A stretch of DNA of 64,000 nt from Pseudovibrio exalbescens (GTDB taxonomy: Bacteria; Pseudomonadota; Alphaproteobacteria; Rhizobiales; Stappiaceae). The stretch is taken from NCBI RefSeq assembly GCF_028737195.1, contig NZ_JAQZAJ010000003.1, positions 62,001 through 126,000 of the forward strand, given 5' to 3'. A program made the position numbers and the translations under genes. Of the stretch, positions 45,352 to 54,755 are shown piece by piece (position 1 is the stretch's first letter; each line of letters begins with the position of its first letter). The notes under the pieces were generated by a model. The model was given only the letters and a program-made list of their open reading frames with translations. It did no database searches and was not told the DNA's origin.

Positions 45352-46686
45352 TCAAGCGGCTCGGATATCCTTGAAGAACTGCTCCACTGCGGCCGCAATG
45401 GCCTCGTTGTTCCTGTGAAGTTCCTCGGCTGCTTGCTGCGCCGTTCGTGCAGCACTGTTGGCATTCGTGGCGTTGCTCAGGATGTGAGAGATCTCGTCGG
45501 TAATTCCGCTGGCATGCTGGGATGCAGACTGAATGTTCATTGAGATCTCGTTGGTTGCCGCGCCTTGCTGTTCAACCGAAGATGCGATGCTTGACGCCGC
45601 TTTGCTGACGTCCTCAATTTTTTCCGTGATCGCTGAGATTTCTTCTACGCAGCGCCTTGTCTCTGCCTGAATTGCATTGATCTTCTGCGCAATCTCGTCG
45701 GTTGCCTTGCTTGTCTGGCTGGCCAGGTCCTTTACTTCACTTGCAACGACCGCAAAGCCTTTTCCAGCTTCTCCTGCACGAGCAGCCTCAATCGTTGCAT
45801 TCAGCGCCAGCAGGTTGGTTTGTTCCGCGATGGCGCTGATCAGCTCCGTAACTGCGCCAATCTCGTTGGTCGCTGTTTGCAGTCCGAGGACGGTTTCATT
45901 GGCTCGATCAGCATCTTCCGAGACGAGGCGTGCAGTCTCTGCAGAACGGGACACCTGTGTGCTGATCTCGCCCACGTTGGTGGACATCTCTTCCACAGCG
46001 GCAGCTCCACTTTGGACACTGCGTGCTGTCTCGTTGGCGGAAGTGCTAGCGGATGCGGCGGAAGTTTCACTGCGATGGGCGGCTTCGGTCAGTTGCTTAG
46101 TGCATGTCTCGACCCGTTTGCCTTTGGCTTCCACATCCTTGAGAATGTCTGCAATTCCTGTCTCGAAGGAGTGTATGGCTTCTTCAAGCTGGCTAGAACG
46201 ACGCTCACGTTCCTCGCGGTAGACAGTTTCATAGGCGTTGATCGAGTAGGCCATGTCCAGCATGACTGCCTTCTGGATCGCCTCCATCGCGGTCTTCAAC
46301 TTTGATCGGGAGAAACGAAACTTGCGGAGCAGGACGGCATTCAGCTCATTGAGCAGGTAGGTATAGCCGCCGATGTACCAATCTGATGAAAGGCCAATGC
46401 GTTCGTGTGCGCGGCCAATGCGTTCCACTTGCATAACGTAGTCTTCGTTAAAGCCAGAGCGAAACATGAGCGCCCAGTGTTTGGCTTGTGCCGCCTTGAG
46501 GTGCTCAACCTGTCCTGCAACAAACTCGCCCAATGGGCTTGTAGAGCCCACGTGGGCGTAGAAGCGGCTCAAGATCTCTGGCAGGTTCGTTTCAATCGTC
46601 GGCCAAATTTGGGAGAGCGTGCGCTGCGTCTCCTGATCAATTCGAAAAAACGCCAGTCGGCGAGATAGTGATGAGGTGTCCTGCAT
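45352..46686 (-). CDS. Globin-coupled methyl-accepting chemotaxis protein
   Basis: A 444-residue soluble sensor with no membrane helix. Residues about 1-160 are a protoglobin-type globin domain: [11 protein letters not shown] and the probable heme-proximal His near 70 in [12 protein letters not shown]. Residues about 170-440 form a coiled-coil signalling domain with the highly conserved tip [31 protein letters not shown]. This is the layout of HemAT-type oxygen sensors. The protein ends FFKDIRAA and lacks the CheR/CheB-binding pentapeptide. It should control motility or another Che pathway in response to O2; the partner CheA is not in the window. Confidence 0.93.
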   Translation of the reverse strand: MQDTSSLSRRLAFFRIDQETQRTLSQIWPTIETNLPEILSRFYAHVGSTSPLGEFVAGQVEHLKAAQAKHWALMFRSGFNEDYVMQVERIGRAHERIGLSSDWYIGGYTYLLNELNAVLLRKFRFSRSKLKTAMEAIQKAVMLDMAYSINAYETVYREERERRSSQLEEAIHSFETGIADILKDVEAKGKRVETCTKQLTEAAHRSETSAASASTSANETARSVQSGAAAVEEMSTNVGEISTQVSRSAETARLVSEDADRANETVLGLQTATNEIGAVTELISAIAEQTNLLALNATIEAARAGEAGKGFAVVASEVKDLASQTSKATDEIAQKINAIQAETRRCVEEISAITEKIEDVSKAASSIASSVEQQGAATNEISMNIQSASQHASGITDEISHILSNATNANSAARTAQQAAEELHRNNEAIAAAVEQFFKDIRAA

Positions 46687-46885
46687 GGCTCCCTCCCGAG
46701 AAATGCGTAAATATATCTCAGGTGATAGCGCTGTAAGTGTTAATTATCAGTATCTAAAGTTGTAATTAGTTGGCTTATTTTATCAGGGTAACCATCTGCA
46801 AATTATCGATAATATGGGTTTCGATAGTCGGCTTGCATATGTTGTTGTTTTTGGCTGCACCATCAAAGCGTGTGCCGGATTGCAA

Positions 46886-46912
46886 ATAAAAATGCCGCCC
46901 TGAGGGCGGCAT
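46886..46912 (-). terminator. Intrinsic terminator after greA
   Basis: On the minus strand ATGCCGCCC (46904-46912) pairs with GGGCGGCAT (46892-46900) around TCA, followed by TTTTTATTT. Confidence 0.9.
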
Positions 46913-46936
46913 CAATGGATCGATATCTGATTGGGA

Positions 46937-47410
46937 TCAGACAAACTCGACTTTCAAGATCTCGTAGGAACGTGCACCTCCTGGTGCCGTAACTTCGACA
47001 CTGTCGCCAACGCTCTTTCCGATGAGTGCGCGTGCGATTGGTGAAGAGATGGAAATACGGTTCTTTTTCACGTCGGCTTCAACGTCGCCAACAATCATGT
47101 ACTTCTTTTCTTCCTCGGTGTCTTCATCTTCAAGCGTCACGGTCGCGCCAAACTTGATGGTCTCGCCGCTCAGCTTGGTGAGGTCGATCACTTCCGCGCG
47201 GCCCAGCTTGTCTTCCAGCTCGCTAATGCGGCCCTCGTTCAAGCTCTGCTGCTCCTTTGCAGCGTGGTACTCGGCGTTTTCAGAGAGGTCGCCGTGCGCA
47301 CGGGCTTCGGAAATGGCGGCAATGATGCGTGGACGCTCGACTGTGGTGCGGTTCTTCAGTTCATCACTGAGCATCGCGTAACCATCAGCAGTCATTGGTA
47401 CCTTATCCAT
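46937..47410 (-). CDS. greA: Transcription elongation factor GreA
   Basis: GreA stimulates RNA polymerase to cleave its backtracked transcript. The 157-residue protein has the N-terminal coiled coil (residues about 10-75) with the acidic tip [12 protein letters not shown] and the C-terminal FKBP-like domain ([37 protein letters not shown]). The ATG at 47410 has GGAG just upstream; a longer open frame reaches 47491. It lies downstream of carB on the same strand, with a terminator between, and a strong terminator after. Confidence 0.96.
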   Translation of the reverse strand: MDKVPMTADGYAMLSDELKNRTTVERPRIIAAISEARAHGDLSENAEYHAAKEQQSLNEGRISELEDKLGRAEVIDLTKLSGETIKFGATVTLEDEDTEEEKKYMIVGDVEADVKKNRISISSPIARALIGKSVGDSVEVTAPGGARSYEILKVEFV

Positions 47411-47460
47411 GACTCCTACACCTTTCCAAGGTTGCGCCGACTTCAGTGTCCAGACGCAAC

Positions 47461-47505
47461 AAAAAAATTGACCGGGCAGGAAATGTCCCACCCGGACGAT
47501 GTCAA
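47461..47505 (-). terminator. Terminator between carB and greA
   Basis: On the minus strand TTGAC...CCGGG pairs with CCCGG...TCAA with a bulge, enclosing GGGACATTTCC, followed by TTTTTTT. It partly separates carB from greA. Confidence 0.75.
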
Positions 47506-47514
47506 TCTGTGAGC

Positions 47515-50500
47515 TTACTCAAAGTAGGACTGTAGCGGCCTTACCTCAAGATTGCCAGCTAAATACGCTTCGATGCCTTTTGCTGCGGCAACGGACCCGG
47601 CAACCGTGGTGTAGTAGGGCACCTTGTTGACCAGCGTTGAGCGGCGCAGCGAACGGCTATCGGCGATGGCTTCAGCACCTTCGGTTGTATTGAACACCAG
47701 CTGAACTTCGCCATTCTTGATAGCATCCACAATATGCGGACGCCCTTCAAGAACCTTGTTTATCTTTGAACAGGTAATCCCCTGTTGCTCAAGATATCTC
47801 TGGGTTCCTGAGGTGGCAATGATCTTAAATCCAGCTCTGTGAAGCCTTTTTGCGGCCTGAATGATGCGCGCCTTGTCTGCGTCCTTGACGGAGAAGAAGG
47901 CGGTGCCACCCGTTGGTAACGTGTGGCCGCTGGCAATCTGTGCTTTTGCAAAAGCGATTGCAAAGTCGCGGTCGATGCCCATGACTTCGCCAGTTGACCG
48001 CATCTCCGGGCCGAGGATTGTATCTACGCCTGGGAAGCGTGCAAACGGGAACACGGCTTCTTTCACGGTCATGTGGTGCAGGTGCTTGGGCTTGAGTGAG
48101 AATGACTCCAGTGTTTCACCTGCCATCACGCGTGCTGCGATCTTTGCGATCGGTTCGCCGATGGTTTTCGCCACGAACGGCACCGTTCTGGAGGCCCGTG
48201 GATTGACTTCCAGCACGTAGATCTCGTCGTCCTTGACCGCGAACTGCACGTTCATAAGGCCGCCAACGTTGAGGGCCAAGGCCAGCTTGCGGGTCTGATC
48301 TTCAATTCTGCGAATGAGATCCTGTCCGATATTGTAGGCGGGAAGGGAGCAAGCGCTGTCGCCGGAATGGATGCCAGCTTCTTCAATGTGTTCCATAAGG
48401 CCACACATGAACACATCTTTGCCGTCACAGAGCGCGTCTACATCCACCTCGATGGCATTGGACAGGTAGCTATCAATCAGCACCGGTGCTTCACCAGAGA
48501 CAACTACCGCTTCATGGATGTAATGCTGGAACTGTTCGTCATCGCGAATGATCTCCATACCGCGACCGCCCAACACGTATGAAGGGCGGATCACGACAGG
48601 GTAGCCGATTTCCGCGACGATCTTTTCGGCCTCTTCAATGGAGCGGGCAATGCCGTTGTCCGGCTGCTGAAGGTCCAAATCATGAAGCAGCTTCTGGAAG
48701 CGGTCACGGTCTTCTGCGAGGTCGATCATGTCCGGAGATGTGCCAAGGATCGGAATGCCTGCATCCATTAGATCGCGGGCGAGTTTCAAGGGCGTCTGTC
48801 CGCCGAACTGCACGATAACGCCTTTAAGGGTGCCTTTTGACTGCTCCAGCTTGAGAATCTCAAGCGTATCTTCGCTGGTGAGCGGCTCGAAATAGAGGCG
48901 GTCGGATGTGTCGTAGTCGGTGGATACGGTCTCTGGGTTACAGTTGACCATGATGGCTTCGTAGCCCGCATCCTTAAGGGCGAAGGCGGCATGACAGCAA
49001 CAGTAGTCAAACTCGATGCCTTGCCCGATACGGTTTGGGCCACCGCCAAGAATGACCACCTTCTGACGCTCACTGGGCTCAGCCTCACATGCGGTTGCGC
49101 CTGCAAATGGCGCCTCGTAGGTAGAATACATATAGGCGGTGGGCGAAGCGAACTCCGCTGCGCAGGTATCGATGCGCTTGTAGACTGGTCGTACATCGAG
49201 ACGGTGACGCAGGGCCCGCACATCCTTGTCGGACTTGCCAGTCAGCGTTGCTAAACGGTGATCGGAGAAACCCATCGCCTTCAGTTTGCGCAGGCCTTCA
49301 GCATGAGCAGGAAGACCACGTTCCTCAATGAGTTTTTCAGTGTCTACAATTGCCTTGATTTGCTCAAGGAACCATGGATCAATTTTGCAGATCGAGTGGA
49401 TGTCTTTTTCGCTGATGCCAAGGCGCATGGCCTGCGCCACATTCAGGAGGCGATCTGGAGTAGGGGTTCCCAGAGCTTTGCGCACTGCGTTGGCGTCATC
49501 CCCTTGACCAACGCCATGGATCTCAATTGGATCGAGACCGGAAAGGCCGGTTTCAAGGCCGCGAAGTGCCTTTTGCAAGCTTTCTGCAAAGGTGCGGCCG
49601 ATGGCCATCACTTCACCAACAGACTTCATGGCTGTGGTCAGGTTCGGTTCGGCGCCCTTGAACTTCTCGAATGCAAACCGAGGAATCTTGGTGACCACGT
49701 AGTCGATGGTGGGTTCGAAGGAAGCTGGTGTGGCCCCGCCCGTGATGTCGTTGTCCAGTTCATCCAGTGTGTAGCCGACTGCCAGCTTGGCGGCGACCTT
49801 CGCGATCGGAAATCCAGTGGCCTTGGATGCAAGTGCGGACGAGCGAGAAACGCGTGGGTTCATCTCGATCACGACCAAGCGGCCATTTTCTGGATTAACT
49901 GCGAACTGAACGTTGGAACCGCCGGTTTCAACGCCGATCTCACGCAGTACTGCCAGAGAGGCGTTGCGCATGATCTGATATTCTTTGTCAGTCAGCGTGA
50001 GGGCCGGTGCAACGGTGATGGAATCGCCAGTATGCACGCCCATTGGATCAATGTTTTCAATGGAGCAGATGATGATGCAGTTATCCGCTTTGTCGCGGAC
50101 CACTTCCATCTCGTATTCCTTCCAGCCCAGCAGGCTCTCATCAATAAGCACCTGGCCGGTAGGGGAGGCCTCGATGCCTGAGCGGACAATGGTTTCGTAC
50201 TCTTCGCGGTTATATGCAACGCCGCCGCCGGTGCCTCCCAGCGTGAAGGCTGGGCGGATGATGGCTGGAAGGCCAATTTCTTCCAGGTGACGCATCGCCG
50301 TTGCAAAGCCTGCGCCGCGGTCATATCCGACGATCGCGCCAGCTTCGTTGCGGATGGGCGGAGAAGAGGCGATGGCTGCTCTGGGGTTTTCGAGGCCGAT
50401 CTTGTCCATTGCCGCACGAAACTTTTCGCGGTCCTCAGCCTTGTCGATGACATCCGCCTTCGCGCCAATCATTTCGACATTGTATTTCGATAGAACGCCG

Positions 50501-50814
50501 CGCTCTTCCAGAGCCAACGCACAGTTCAGCGCAGTCTGGCCGCCCATGGTTGGCAGAAGTGCGTCTGGGCGCTCCTTGGCGATGATCTGCTCAACGATCT
50601 CAGGTGTGATTGGTTCGATGTAAGTCGCATCGGCCAAATCCGGATCCGTCATGATTGTTGCCGGATTAGAGTTGACCAAGATAATTCGGTAGCCTTCTTC
50701 TCGCAGCGCCTTACAGGCCTGAGTGCCGGAATAGTCGAACTCACAGGCCTGACCAATCACGATGGGGCCTGCCCCGATGATCAGAATAGATTGGATGTCG
50801 TTGCGTTTTGGCAT
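47515..50814 (-). CDS. carB: Carbamoyl-phosphate synthase large subunit
   Basis: CarB makes carbamoyl phosphate from bicarbonate, ammonia (from CarA) and two ATP, for arginine and pyrimidines. The 1099-residue protein has two homologous ATP-grasp halves: [14 protein letters not shown] and [14 protein letters not shown] are the phosphate-binding loops, and [20 protein letters not shown] and [20 protein letters not shown] the metal-binding segments. A C-terminal MGS-like allosteric domain ([17 protein letters not shown]) follows. Some 1930 bases separate it from carA in the same direction, with an XRE gene and a MerR gene between. Confidence 0.98.
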   Translation of the reverse strand: MPKRNDIQSILIIGAGPIVIGQACEFDYSGTQACKALREEGYRIILVNSNPATIMTDPDLADATYIEPITPEIVEQIIAKERPDALLPTMGGQTALNCALALEERGVLSKYNVEMIGAKADVIDKAEDREKFRAAMDKIGLENPRAAIASSPPIRNEAGAIVGYDRGAGFATAMRHLEEIGLPAIIRPAFTLGGTGGGVAYNREEYETIVRSGIEASPTGQVLIDESLLGWKEYEMEVVRDKADNCIIICSIENIDPMGVHTGDSITVAPALTLTDKEYQIMRNASLAVLREIGVETGGSNVQFAVNPENGRLVVIEMNPRVSRSSALASKATGFPIAKVAAKLAVGYTLDELDNDITGGATPASFEPTIDYVVTKIPRFAFEKFKGAEPNLTTAMKSVGEVMAIGRTFAESLQKALRGLETGLSGLDPIEIHGVGQGDDANAVRKALGTPTPDRLLNVAQAMRLGISEKDIHSICKIDPWFLEQIKAIVDTEKLIEERGLPAHAEGLRKLKAMGFSDHRLATLTGKSDKDVRALRHRLDVRPVYKRIDTCAAEFASPTAYMYSTYEAPFAGATACEAEPSERQKVVILGGGPNRIGQGIEFDYCCCHAAFALKDAGYEAIMVNCNPETVSTDYDTSDRLYFEPLTSEDTLEILKLEQSKGTLKGVIVQFGGQTPLKLARDLMDAGIPILGTSPDMIDLAEDRDRFQKLLHDLDLQQPDNGIARSIEEAEKIVAEIGYPVVIRPSYVLGGRGMEIIRDDEQFQHYIHEAVVVSGEAPVLIDSYLSNAIEVDVDALCDGKDVFMCGLMEHIEEAGIHSGDSACSLPAYNIGQDLIRRIEDQTRKLALALNVGGLMNVQFAVKDDEIYVLEVNPRASRTVPFVAKTIGEPIAKIAARVMAGETLESFSLKPKHLHHMTVKEAVFPFARFPGVDTILGPEMRSTGEVMGIDRDFAIAFAKAQIASGHTLPTGGTAFFSVKDADKARIIQAAKRLHRAGFKIIATSGTQRYLEQQGITCSKINKVLEGRPHIVDAIKNGEVQLVFNTTEGAEAIADSRSLRRSTLVNKVPYYTTVAGSVAAAKGIEAYLAGNLEVRPLQSYFE

Positions 50815-50979
50815 GATTACTCACAGTCGTTCGCACGGAGAGCGTCAGGTACAACAGAGGCGTTGAACCATGCGCTATTTTCCTATTGCAGTTATGTCGG
50901 CTGAGCGAGCGTTATAAGAAATATTCCGAGGATGTAAAACCCTTAGAGCGCAAGTTAGCCGAAAATGTCGTCTTTATGA

Positions 50980-51258
50980 TTAGAAATCGTCGGATGGGAC
51001 TGGGTCGTGATCCAAAGGCAGGATGCGTTCGCCGTTGTAGTCGGCCACGCCTTGTGTCAGAGCAAAGCAGGCCAGCCGGACCGATTTAGGGATCTCGACT
51101 GGTCGGCCGTCGCGCTTGCCTTTTTCATAGTACTGGATCATTCGCTTTTTCAGCCCAAGATACTCTGCGGCCTCTTTTTGTTTGAGGCCGAGGGATCGTC
51201 GCCATGCTTTGAACTGTTCAGGGCGCATTTCCGGCTCTGTAAGGTTTTGCGTGTCCAT
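50980..51258 (-). CDS. XRE-type helix-turn-helix protein
   Basis: A 92-residue protein with one helix-turn-helix of the Xre/Cro type (residues about 11-45; FKAWRRSLGLKQKEAAEYLG and MIQYYEKG). The remaining C-terminal part, SVRLACFALTQGVADYNG, is helical. Similar small regulators are widespread in alphaproteobacteria next to unrelated genes. No toxin or phage partner is seen, so it is not clearly part of a toxin-antitoxin pair. It is upstream of carB on the same strand, about 165 bases away. Targets unknown. Confidence 0.85.
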   Translation of the reverse strand: MDTQNLTEPEMRPEQFKAWRRSLGLKQKEAAEYLGLKKRMIQYYEKGKRDGRPVEIPKSVRLACFALTQGVADYNGERILPLDHDPVPSDDF

Positions 51259-52180
51259 TCAAGGTCTTCGCTTAGTTGTATGAAAAAAGGCAACACAAGT
51301 TTGCCACATGCCTAGCGAAATACAAATGCATAAATTGACAGATTTGCTCCAAAAGACCTCAGTGTTGGCTGGGGTTCCGCGGTGACGGCGTCCCGAGAGT
51401 GGGGTGTTCTGCTACAATTTCGTGCTGGCGGCTCCCTGAATCACCTCAGCAGATGAGCATTTCTGTGAGGCATTCTCAACAAATGCGGAGCGCACACAGA
51501 GCGTTTAAAGGACGCGAACTGCGGAATGCGCTCTGCAATTTCTGTGAATTATTTGGAATTTGAGGGGTAAGAAATCCGATAGTGGCTTGGAGTGACGTGA
51601 GGAAAAATCTATTTTGACGTAAATGTACGTCGCGTAATTTTGACCGTTTGGGAAAATTAGTATCGAGGAAAACGTTTTCTTTTCAGGAGGAATACTTCGA
51701 GCGTGGCTCCTCTCATCCTGCGGAAAGGGTTAGAGTTAACATGAACGACTGTCTCTGATTACTTGGTAGGTATCTAGGTTCTGCGGTCGGTTGATTTTTA
51801 ACTAATTTCTTCTTTGTCGTATTGTGTGACTGCACGCTGCCGTTGTGTATACGTTACGCAGGGGAAGTAAAAAAACTTGACCGTCGGGTGTATTTTTTCG
51901 AGCGCATTGTGTAAATTATCAATAATTTCGCGCTCAGAAAATAACGACAGAGCGCGGAAGCGGATTGCAATGCTGTTTTCTGGCGCATCACGAGTGTCTC
52001 TGCGGGTACATTCGAGTTCAATCAGAAGTGGCAGCTGGTCTTAGAGCTATTACATAGTAACGAGCTGAAGAGTGGTATTACGGGGGGTAATGACGAGGTC
52101 ACGCCGACTTAGGTGGGAAGTGGTGCGATCGAGTCTTTATAGCTCTTCAAAAATGGTGAATTAAGAAACCACCGGGCAAA
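51259..52180. other. 922-bp non-coding stretch before the MerR gene
   Basis: No gene was found on either strand. It contains a LiuR-like dyad at 51616-51631, a GAAAACGTTTTC palindrome near 51669-51680, an AGGAGG near 51686 followed only by a 13-codon frame, and an inverted repeat at 51900-51935. It may be a long regulated leader or contain an RNA. No RNase P, SRP or tmRNA signature was recognised. Confidence 0.5.
51616..51631. promoter_or_regulatory. LiuR-like MerR operator candidate
   Basis: GACGTA (51616-51621) and TACGTC (51626-51631) form a six-base inverted repeat around AATG, preceded by TTTT so that TTGAC can act as a -35 box. It resembles the TTGACGT...ACGT sites of MerR-family LiuR regulators. 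Its distance from the MerR start (550 bases) makes direct autoregulation uncertain. Confidence 0.4.
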
Positions 52181-52636
52181 ATGGAAATGAACACAATTCC
52201 GACCAAGCTTGATGTAGTTCCTGATATTGCAGGGCCAATTCGCGATGATGATGGTGACGGTCAGCTGCTGGCTATCTCCGAAATGTCCGAGTTGTTCGGC
52301 GTTACCCTTCGCACACTCCGTTTCTACGAGGAAAAGGGTCTTTTGAACCCAGTGCGTCGTGGTGCTCGTCGTTTCTACCGTGCACGCGACGTGGGTCGCA
52401 TGCGGGTCATCCTTCAAGCGAAGAAGATTGGCCTTACTTTGGCAGAAGTTCGCCGCATCATTAAGCTGGTTGAAAGCGGAACAGCCCGCGATAAGCAGCT
52501 TGGCGAGCTGAAAGAAATTTGCGCTGCACAGGAGCAGCTGCTGCTGGAGCAAGAGCAGGCGCTGAAAGAGCAGATCGCAGAGGTTCGCGGTGTTGTATCC
52601 GCTCTGAGCCAGGTTCTGGAGAGTGAACTGGCTTAA
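52181..52636 (+). CDS. MerR-family regulator
   Basis: A 151-residue regulator. The MerR helix-turn-helix (LLAISEMSELFGVTLRTLRF, YEEKGLLNPVRRGARRFY) lies at about residues 28-66, a recognition pattern found in the LiuR/SoxR-like part of the family. A long dimer helix (LKEICAAQEQLLLEQEQALKEQ) closes the protein. There are no metal-binding cysteines at the C-terminus, so it is not a metal sensor; an acyl-CoA or small-molecule ligand is possible. A second ATG is present two codons later. A strong terminator follows, so it is monocistronic. Confidence 0.88.
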   Translation: MEMNTIPTKLDVVPDIAGPIRDDDGDGQLLAISEMSELFGVTLRTLRFYEEKGLLNPVRRGARRFYRARDVGRMRVILQAKKIGLTLAEVRRIIKLVESGTARDKQLGELKEICAAQEQLLLEQEQALKEQIAEVRGVVSALSQVLESELA

Positions 52637-52659
52637 TCGTCAGTTCCGACAAGTTTTTA

Positions 52660-52702
52660 TGCAAAAGCCGGCCGCTTGCGCGCGCCGGCTTTTGCATTTT
52701 TA
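52660..52702 (+). terminator. Intrinsic terminator after the MerR gene
   Basis: TGCAAAAGCCGGC (52660-52672) pairs perfectly with GCCGGCTTTTGCA (52684-52696) around an 11-base loop, followed by TTTTTAT. It also faces carA. Confidence 0.93.
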
Positions 52703-52744
52703 TCTGCCGACTAAGGGGAGCCGCGTCGGGCTCCCGCTAGCCTT

Positions 52745-53923
52745 TCAGCTTGCCGCTGCTTCCATAAAGCCGGTGAACTTCTGGAAGAGGTATTGGCTGT
52801 CCTGTGGTCCAGGTGAGGCCTCTGGATGGTATTGCACGGAAAACACGGGCTTGTCCTTGAGCTTGATGCCGCAATTCGAGCCATCAAACAAAGATGTATG
52901 TGTTTGCTCAATACATTCTGGCAGGCTCTCTGCATCCACTGCAAAGCCATGGTTCATGGAGGTGATCTCAACCTTTCCGGTGGTCAGATCTTTCACAGGG
53001 TGGTTTGCGCCGTGATGTCCCTGATGCATCTTTTGCGTCTTGCCACCCAAGGCCAACGCGAGCATCTGGTGACCGAGGCAAATCCCGAAGATGGGCTTTC
53101 CGCTGTCGATAAGGCTTTTGATGGTTGGTACAGCATAGGCACCAGTGGCAGCCGGGTCGCCCGGACCATTGGACAGGAAGATGCCGTCCGGATTCAGCTC
53201 CAATATTTCTTTGGCTGAAGTCTCAGCCGGGACAACCGTGACCTTGCAGCCTGCTTCGGCAAGCAGACGCAGAATGTTGCGCTTTACGCCATAGTCGATG
53301 GCAACGACGTGGTGTTTGGGCGTGCTTTGGTTGCTGTAGCCCTCATCCCACTTCCATGTGGTCTCTTGCCAGTCATAGCGCTGCGCGGTTGTAACCTCTG
53401 CGGCCAGATCCATACCCTCCAGGCCCGGGAATGCCTTTGCCTGAGTGACGAGCGCTTCTTTATCGAAGTTCCCTTCCGGGTCGAATGCGATCACGGCATT
53501 TGGCATGCCAGTCTCGCGGATGAGGGCCGTCAGGGCTCGTGTGTCTACACCCGCGATCGCGACAATCCCTCGAGCCTTGAGCCATGCATCGAAATTCTTG
53601 GCTGCTCGGTAATTGGATGGTTCCGTGATGTCTGCTCGCAAGACCGCGCCTCGGACGCCGGTGTTGGCGGCCATGTTTACGGTTTCGATATCCTCGTCGT
53701 TGGTGCCGACGTTACCTATATGTGGAAAGGTAAAGGTTATGATCTGGCCCGCGTAGGAAGGATCAGTCAGGATCTCTTCGTAGCCAGTGATGGCGGTGTT
53801 AAAGCACACCTCGCCGGTCGCTGAACCCGTCGCGCCAAGGCCAAAACCTTCGATGACGGTGCCGTCAGCGAGGACTAGGAGGGCTGTTGGCAGGGTTGCG
53901 GACCAAGCATCTACAGGTTTCAT
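52745..53923 (-). CDS. carA: Carbamoyl-phosphate synthase small subunit
   Basis: CarA is the glutaminase that feeds ammonia to CarB. The 392-residue protein has an N-terminal CarA-specific domain (LLVLADGTVIEGFGLGATG, TGEVCFNTAITGYEEILTDP) and a C-terminal class I glutamine amidotransferase domain with nucleophile Cys 282 in FGICLGHQM and His 366/Glu 368 in QYHPEAS. The start is ATG at 53923, the usual MKPVDAW-type N-terminus; the open frame to 53956 includes two more ATG codons. Divergent from the yqeY gene, and on the same strand as carB. Confidence 0.96.
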   Translation of the reverse strand: MKPVDAWSATLPTALLVLADGTVIEGFGLGATGSATGEVCFNTAITGYEEILTDPSYAGQIITFTFPHIGNVGTNDEDIETVNMAANTGVRGAVLRADITEPSNYRAAKNFDAWLKARGIVAIAGVDTRALTALIRETGMPNAVIAFDPEGNFDKEALVTQAKAFPGLEGMDLAAEVTTAQRYDWQETTWKWDEGYSNQSTPKHHVVAIDYGVKRNILRLLAEAGCKVTVVPAETSAKEILELNPDGIFLSNGPGDPAATGAYAVPTIKSLIDSGKPIFGICLGHQMLALALGGKTQKMHQGHHGANHPVKDLTTGKVEITSMNHGFAVDAESLPECIEQTHTSLFDGSNCGIKLKDKPVFSVQYHPEASPGPQDSQYLFQKFTGFMEAAAS

Positions 53924-54163
53924 GTCTTGCTTTCTTGATACGGTTGGTGACATCATGCGGCCATCAACAGCTTGCTACAGGGGTTGACTTTAGCTCACTG
54001 CAGTCGCATCAAGGCTGGGAATGTAGGAGATGGCTCCGAACTGGTCAATATCACTTATTGTGAATTAAAGCCGCTTGATTTCAGAGAATTACATCAAAAT
54101 CTAAAATCGAATTAGACTGTCATTATTAGCCAGTGGACGATTTTTAAACTAGGGTTCCATGTA

Positions 54164-54628
54164 ATGCTGCGTGAAAAACTGGCCGATGCCTTGAAGCAGG
54201 CTTTGGAGAGCAATGACAAGAGAAGAGCCGCAACCCTAAGGCTGATCAGCGCTGCCATCAAGGATCGTGAAACGGCGGCGCGTGAGCAAGGCCGTGATGG
54301 TGTGTCCGAAGAAGAGGTGCTCAACCTGCTGCGGCACATGGTTGACCAACGCATGCATGAGTGCGTCACATGCGAGAAGACCGGCAACACCGTGCTCGCC
54401 TTGCAGGAACAGCAGGAAGCTGACCTGATCCGCGAGTTCCTTCCGCCGCAGCTTTCCGAGTATGAAGTGCGCCTGATCTGCAAGACCGTTGTTGACAACC
54501 TGGAAGCCAAAGGGCTTCGCGATATGGGGCGCTGCATGTCGGTGCTGAAGGACAAATACCCCGGCCAGATGGACTTTGCCAAAGCAAGCTGCGTCGTCAA
54601 AGAGCTTTTGCGGCCAGCGGCGCAATAG
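54164..54628 (+). CDS. GatB/YqeY-domain protein
   Basis: A 154-residue cytosolic helical protein, the YqeY family related to the tail domain of the GatB amidotransferase subunit. MLREKLADALKQALESNDKRRAATLRLI and QEQQEADLIREFLPPQLSEYE are the family blocks. It may bind tRNA or assist charging, but no function is proven. The gene is directly upstream of dnaG, about 130 bases apart, in the order yqeY-dnaG-rpoD that is also found in other bacteria. Divergent from carA. Confidence 0.93.
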   Translation: MLREKLADALKQALESNDKRRAATLRLISAAIKDRETAAREQGRDGVSEEEVLNLLRHMVDQRMHECVTCEKTGNTVLALQEQQEADLIREFLPPQLSEYEVRLICKTVVDNLEAKGLRDMGRCMSVLKDKYPGQMDFAKASCVVKELLRPAAQ

Positions 54629-54755
54629 TCCTTCTCTGCCTCTGGATTAGTTTTCTTCACATGTGTAATGCCTAGCTTGACGTTGTTTGGCGTCTTTGGC
54701 TTAACTCGTCCATCAATGGCCATCATAGTGGCTCCTCAGAGGTACCTTTACTCGC

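Noticed and set aside
51685-51742. AGGAGG with a 13-codon GTG frame in the long spacer
   Set aside because: The spacing is long and the product tiny. No basis for a leader-peptide call.
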